Under the pieces are notes generated by a model that did no database searches, was not told the origin of the DNA, and saw only the letters and a program-made list of their open reading frames with translations. DNA of 6,532 bases from Planctomycetota bacterium (GTDB lineage Bacteria > Planctomycetota > Phycisphaerae > WQYP01): contig JAKCCC010000114.1 in NCBI GenBank assembly GCA_021838985.1, forward strand, positions 1 through 6,532. Direction: 5' to 3'. Positions 5,300 to 6,532 of this stretch are shown one piece after another. Each line of letters begins with the position of its first letter. The first letter of the stretch is position 1. Made by a program: the position numbers and the translations under genes.

Positions 5300-5832
5300 G
5301 CCGGCTTGTCGGAGGTGCGGAAGCCGTCAAGTCGACTGTATAGATCCAGCTTGAAAATTTTGGCTGACCGGTCGCAAATATGCATAGCGTATCTGTTTCC
5401 GCCCGTCATCGGCGGCCAGCAGGGTAATAGGGTTAATCCGGCTTCCCTGGCCAGCTGGCGCTCGCTGTCATAGTCTTGCGGGAAAAGCCAATATTCGGAA
5501 CATTGGAAACGGACAACCGGAGAAATCTGCGAATAACGTTGGCAGACGAAGACGCATCGATGCTGGCGGTGGGCGGAGCGCGTGGCGAGTTGTTCATGCT
5601 CTGGCCGGTATCGATCTAATGCGTAGCCGGCTTCGTCAATGACGATAACATAGCCGCGCTTCCGTTTGGCCCAAAATATGACGCGGTTAATGGTGCGGCA
5701 AAAAATAGCACCGGTCGGCCATCCATCGGAGCCATACGGATCCAGGACGATCAGCCGCCGGCAATTCCTAACGAGCATTTTCGCCAGGGTCGTTTTGCCG
5801 GACTGCGTCGGCCCCGTGATGAGGCAGTGCAT
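5296..5832 (-). CDS. Packaging ATPase, A32/FtsK-HerA type, 178 aa
   Basis: This P-loop ATPase is expected to power genome packaging into the preformed capsid at a unique vertex, like PRD1 P9 and poxvirus A32. Walker A is GPTQSGKTT (7-15), with Lys13 as the phosphate-binding residue. The second strand gives LIVLDPYG (27-34), a typical site in this family. Walker B is YVIVIDEAG (61-69), with Asp66 and catalytic Glu67. FVCQRYSQISP (95-105) matches the strand with polar sensor residue (Gln98) and Arg that follows in the A32/HerA group, and YWLFPQDYDSERQLAREAG (114-132) fits the C-terminal part. The protein is short for the family (PRD1 P9 is about 227 aa). AGAGAGGA lies seven bases before the ATG, so the start is well supported although it lies 65 bases inside the upstream gene. 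Confidence 0.9.
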   Translation of the reverse strand: MHCLITGPTQSGKTTLAKMLVRNCRRLIVLDPYGSDGWPTGAIFCRTINRVIFWAKRKRGYVIVIDEAGYALDRYRPEHEQLATRSAHRQHRCVFVCQRYSQISPVVRFQCSEYWLFPQDYDSERQLAREAGLTLLPCWPPMTGGNRYAMHICDRSAKIFKLDLYSRLDGFRTSDKPA

Positions 5833-6397
5833 GGTTCGGTCCTCTCTGTGTCCGCATCATCCTGAACATCGGATCTGTCACTGCGAATATCGATCCAGCC
5901 AGCAATATTTCCGGGAGAAAACGGTCGACGGCCCTGGCGCGTACCCACAACCACCTGGACATTGCGTCCGCCAAGTCATTACGTGATTTTTCAGGCACCG
6001 CATATCGACCACGGGATATAGCCTCGAGGAATCCGCAATACGTCTCAGCAGCCACCTGTCCTACCGCTGCATTTTCGGACGGTATCGTGTCGCCCCAATG
6101 TCTCTCGGGAACCGGCGGTTTTAATTGCTGTCCGCCTGGCTCCTGAACTTTGTCTTTTTTCTGGCGATATTTCCGTTTCGCTATGGCGGCCGGGGACGAC
6201 GAATACTCAGATTCATTTTTTCTGCGCGGCCCCTGCTCGGTCCAGTGGCTGGGTCGATCCGGGATTTCCGGGGTCGGTGCGGTTATTTCGGGCAAATTTT
6301 CAGCTATATTTCCGTCGGAAGTCCCTGGTCCAGGCAGATTCTCTCCGCTGTCCACATCGCTGGACTCGACTATGTCCGATTTGGGTAGGTCTGTCAT
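5768..6397 (-). CDS. Unknown protein with disordered charged N-terminus and helical C-terminus, 209 aa
   Basis: The start chosen is ATG at 6397, with AGGAG six bases upstream and 16 bases after the stop of the previous gene. A longer form from 6475 would run into that gene and is unlikely. Residues 1-50 are acidic and Pro-rich (many Asp, Glu, Ser) and probably disordered. Residues 58-83 are strongly basic (AIAKRKYRQKKDK), which could bind DNA or membrane. Residues 108-182 look helical, with a moderately hydrophobic segment at about 160-178 (FLPEILLAGSIFAVTDPMF) that may be a weak membrane span. The last 20 residues are translated from the DNA that also encodes the ATPase P-loop. I do not recognise a family. 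Being next to the ATPase, it may take part in packaging or vertex assembly. That is inference. Confidence 0.78.
   Translation of the reverse strand: MTDLPKSDIVESSDVDSGENLPGPGTSDGNIAENLPEITAPTPEIPDRPSHWTEQGPRRKNESEYSSSPAAIAKRKYRQKKDKVQEPGGQQLKPPVPERHWGDTIPSENAAVGQVAAETYCGFLEAISRGRYAVPEKSRNDLADAMSRWLWVRARAVDRFLPEILLAGSIFAVTDPMFRMMRTQRGPNHALPHHGADAVRQNDPGENAR
5840..5847 (-). promoter_or_regulatory. Ribosome binding site of the ATPase, inside the upstream gene
   Basis: AGAGAGGA on the minus strand lies seven bases before ATG at 5832 and inside the coding region of the upstream gene. It decides the ATPase start and shows that the long gene overlap is not a start-calling error. Confidence 0.7.
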
Positions 6398-6403
6398 GCC
6401 TTT

Positions 6404-6408
6404 CTCCT
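6404..6408 (-). promoter_or_regulatory. Ribosome binding site that decides the 6397 start
   Basis: AGGAG on the minus strand is six bases before ATG at 6397. It lies in the 16-base gap after the TGA at 6414 and supports the 209-residue form over the 235-residue one. Confidence 0.75.
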
Positions 6409-6413
6409 GTTTG

Positions 6414-6532
6414 TCACGACGTGTCCTGCTTGGCCAACCATGCACAATATCGCTGCAAAGCCGGTAGCGAGTCAACCAGCTGACATGACGACGGGTCGCC
6501 GGCTAATGCTTTCTTTACTATGGCGTCCACTA
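6414..6532 (-). CDS. C-terminal end of an unknown protein (partial, enters from right edge)
   Basis: One minus-strand frame is open from the window edge to TGA at 6414 and gives at least 38 residues (VDAIVKKALAGDPSSCQLVD, then SLPALQRYCAWLAKQDTS). The other two minus-strand frames close early. The composition is that of a normal soluble helical protein, and the stop is followed by a 16-base gap holding the ribosome site of the next gene, just as expected for a gene end in this cluster. The start lies outside the window, so neither length nor family can be told. Confidence 0.6.
   Translation of the reverse strand, partial: VDAIVKKALAGDPSSCQLVDSLPALQRYCAWLAKQDTS

Noticed and set aside
5768..6475. 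235-residue form of the gene upstream of the ATPase
   Set aside because: The extra 26 residues overlap the end of the preceding gene, and ATG at 6397 has a well-placed AGGAG.

Overview
The window looks like the virion (structural) module of a tailless, membrane-containing icosahedral dsDNA virus or provirus of bacteria, of the double-jelly-roll lineage (PRD1, Bam35, PM2 and many metagenomic relatives). The main evidence is the pairing of a 362-residue protein with the layout of a double-jelly-roll major capsid protein and, nearby, a 178-residue A32/FtsK-HerA-type packaging ATPase with clear Walker A and Walker B motifs. Around them sit a lipoprotein and several small proteins that each end in one membrane helix, as expected for a virus with an internal lipid membrane. 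The host is probably a bacterium with ordinary Shine-Dalgarno signals and a GC-rich genome. A lipoprotein signal is present, but the host phylum cannot be told from this sequence. No host gene, integrase, tRNA or attachment site is visible, so free virus and provirus cannot be distinguished.

All thirteen genes lie on the minus strand and read from right to left. In order of translation they are: the C-terminal end of an unknown protein (6532-6414); a 209-residue protein with a disordered, charged N-terminus (6397-5768); the packaging ATPase (5832-5296); a lipoprotein (5299 or 5242 to 4835); a 32-residue membrane peptide (4805-4707); the major capsid protein (4672-3584); three proteins with C-terminal membrane anchors (3580-3293, 3282-2908, 2911-2606); a protein vaguely like a degenerate GNAT acetyltransferase (2622-2245); a fourth tail-anchored protein (2285-1746); a small beta-rich protein (1746-1321); and a large protein (1317 to the left edge) whose C-terminal part is an almost perfect tandem repeat of a nine-residue unit, AAQQAAAAK.

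The genes are packed with gaps of 3 to 34 bases or overlaps of 1 to 65 bases, including TAATG, ATGA and TTGA junctions. This suggests a single polycistronic transcript with coupled translation. No convincing promoter or terminator is visible, and no stretch over 300 bases lacks a gene.

A working model: the ATPase packages DNA into a shell of the capsid protein; the tail-anchored proteins and the 32-residue peptide tie the shell to the internal membrane or shape it; the last two genes are candidates for vertex, spike or other host-contact proteins. Only the capsid protein and ATPase assignments are well supported. The other roles are inferred from position and architecture. The left edge of the window falls inside the repeat.
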